Of a stretch of DNA of 6,101 nucleotides, positions 5,533 through 6,101 are shown piece by piece. Position numbers and translations under genes: made by a program. The number at the start of each line of letters is the position of its first letter. Position 1 is the first letter of the stretch. The notes beneath the pieces were generated by a model. It saw nothing but the letters and a program-made list of their open reading frames with translations. It searched no databases and was not told where the DNA came from. This stretch comes from JAEXNA01 sp050486105 (GTDB lineage Bacteria > Vulcanimicrobiota > Xenobia > Xenobiales > JADMJV01): assembly GCA_050486105.1 (NCBI GenBank), contig JBJHCR010000363.1:1-6101 (forward strand), given 5' to 3'.

Positions 5533-6101
5533 GGTCACTCCTCTTGCCAACAAGTTTCGGGGAATAAATTCTGCACTTCAGGCCCGGATCCATCCTTAGA
5601 TTTCTCCTCAGCTCAGCCTTGGGATTGAGCCGAACGCGAACCGAGTTGCTGGGCGACTCGGACATCAGCCAATTCCTCAGATGGGAGCCACAAAAAGATC
5701 AGTTTGATTCGGTAGACCTAGATGGTCAGAACAGCTATATGGCGGGCATACCATCGACCAGATAGGGCTCTTTTTCGATGGCGAAGCCCGACGGGATCGT
5801 GGGGTCGATCATCATTGATACCTGGGTGGTCGTTCTGGCCCACGTGATCATCTCGGTGATCAGACACTGGTAATAGCAAAATCCCACAACTGCTATCTCG
5901 AAAATTGTCCAATTTCCCCGCGCGCCGAGTGTTCTGGGCCTGGACGCCCGACTCTAACATGGCGAATGACCCGGTCAAGTGCACGCAAGCCCCGTCATGA
6001 CTAGTTAAGATGGACGGACCAACCAACTCTCTGTAAAGAAAAAACGCGGATTACCTCGAAGGAGGCAGAGCCGCAAGTGGCTTACGCCACAAATCTATAC
6101 A
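5533..6101. other. Gene-poor region without convincing coding sequence
   Basis: No frame here has a recognisable domain, a credible start with ribosome binding site, or a protein-like composition; the longest minus-strand frame (5718-6026) looks random. Short dyads are present: CCGAGT/ACTCGG (5641-5646 with 5656-5661), TGATCA repeated at 5845-5850 and 5857-5862, and GTGGC/GCCAC with a four-base loop (6077-6090). None has a T-run typical of a terminator. The first part must carry the promoter of the small gene on the minus strand, but I could not pick convincing -35 and -10 boxes. A hydrophobic plus-strand stretch near 5789-5872 could be gene debris. Confidence 0.55.
5537..5544 (-). promoter_or_regulatory. 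Ribosome binding site of the small charged-protein gene
   Basis: On the minus strand AGAGGAGT ends four bases before the ATG at 5532, with the GGAG core five bases from the ATG. It decides the start in favour of 5532 and is the strongest Shine-Dalgarno sequence in the window. Confidence 0.75.

Noticed and set aside
5718..6026. Minus-strand 102-codon frame in the right-hand gene-poor region
   Set aside because: No domain, no ribosome binding site, and an amino-acid composition unlike a folded protein.

Overview
This is bacterial chromosomal DNA of mixed but generally GC-rich composition. It holds three intact recognisable genes and one intact small gene of unknown function. The rest is gene remnants. 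No rRNA, tRNA, CRISPR array or phage structural gene is visible. The phylum cannot be fixed from this window. A standalone Pol I-type 5'-3' exonuclease and a wax-synthase-type MBOAT protein would fit several soil or sediment lineages, but that is only a weak inference.

Layout, left to right. Positions 1-324 are a broken, partial copy (minus strand) of a small charged-protein gene; the intact copy is at 5188-5532. The two copies form a direct repeat, about 97.5% identical, offset by 5,199 bases. Next to the broken copy is a dense cluster of inverted repeats (340-439), including a perfect 33-base dyad. Then come a voltage-gated-type potassium channel gene (585-1421, plus), a decayed metallo-beta-lactamase-fold (ComEC-like) remnant (about 1559-2017, plus), a standalone 5'-3' exonuclease (2103-2957, minus), an IS4-type transposase remnant (about 2968-3336, minus) and a wax-synthase-like MBOAT membrane protein with an extra C-terminal membrane domain (3501-4856, plus). 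A 3' fragment of a sensor histidine kinase (4857-5210, plus) follows in the same frame and runs tail-to-tail into the intact small gene. The last 569 bases (5533-6101) hold no convincing gene.

No pathway or operon is evident. The intact genes (ion channel, nuclease, acyltransferase-like membrane protein) are unrelated in function, differ in strand, and are separated by debris. The best reading is a plastic accessory segment assembled by rearrangement and lying between two recombination-competent copies of the small gene. The observations most worth following are the flanking duplicated gene with one copy killed by a nonsense change, the dyad cluster beside it, and the apparent fusion of a wax-synthase domain to a second conserved-looking membrane domain.
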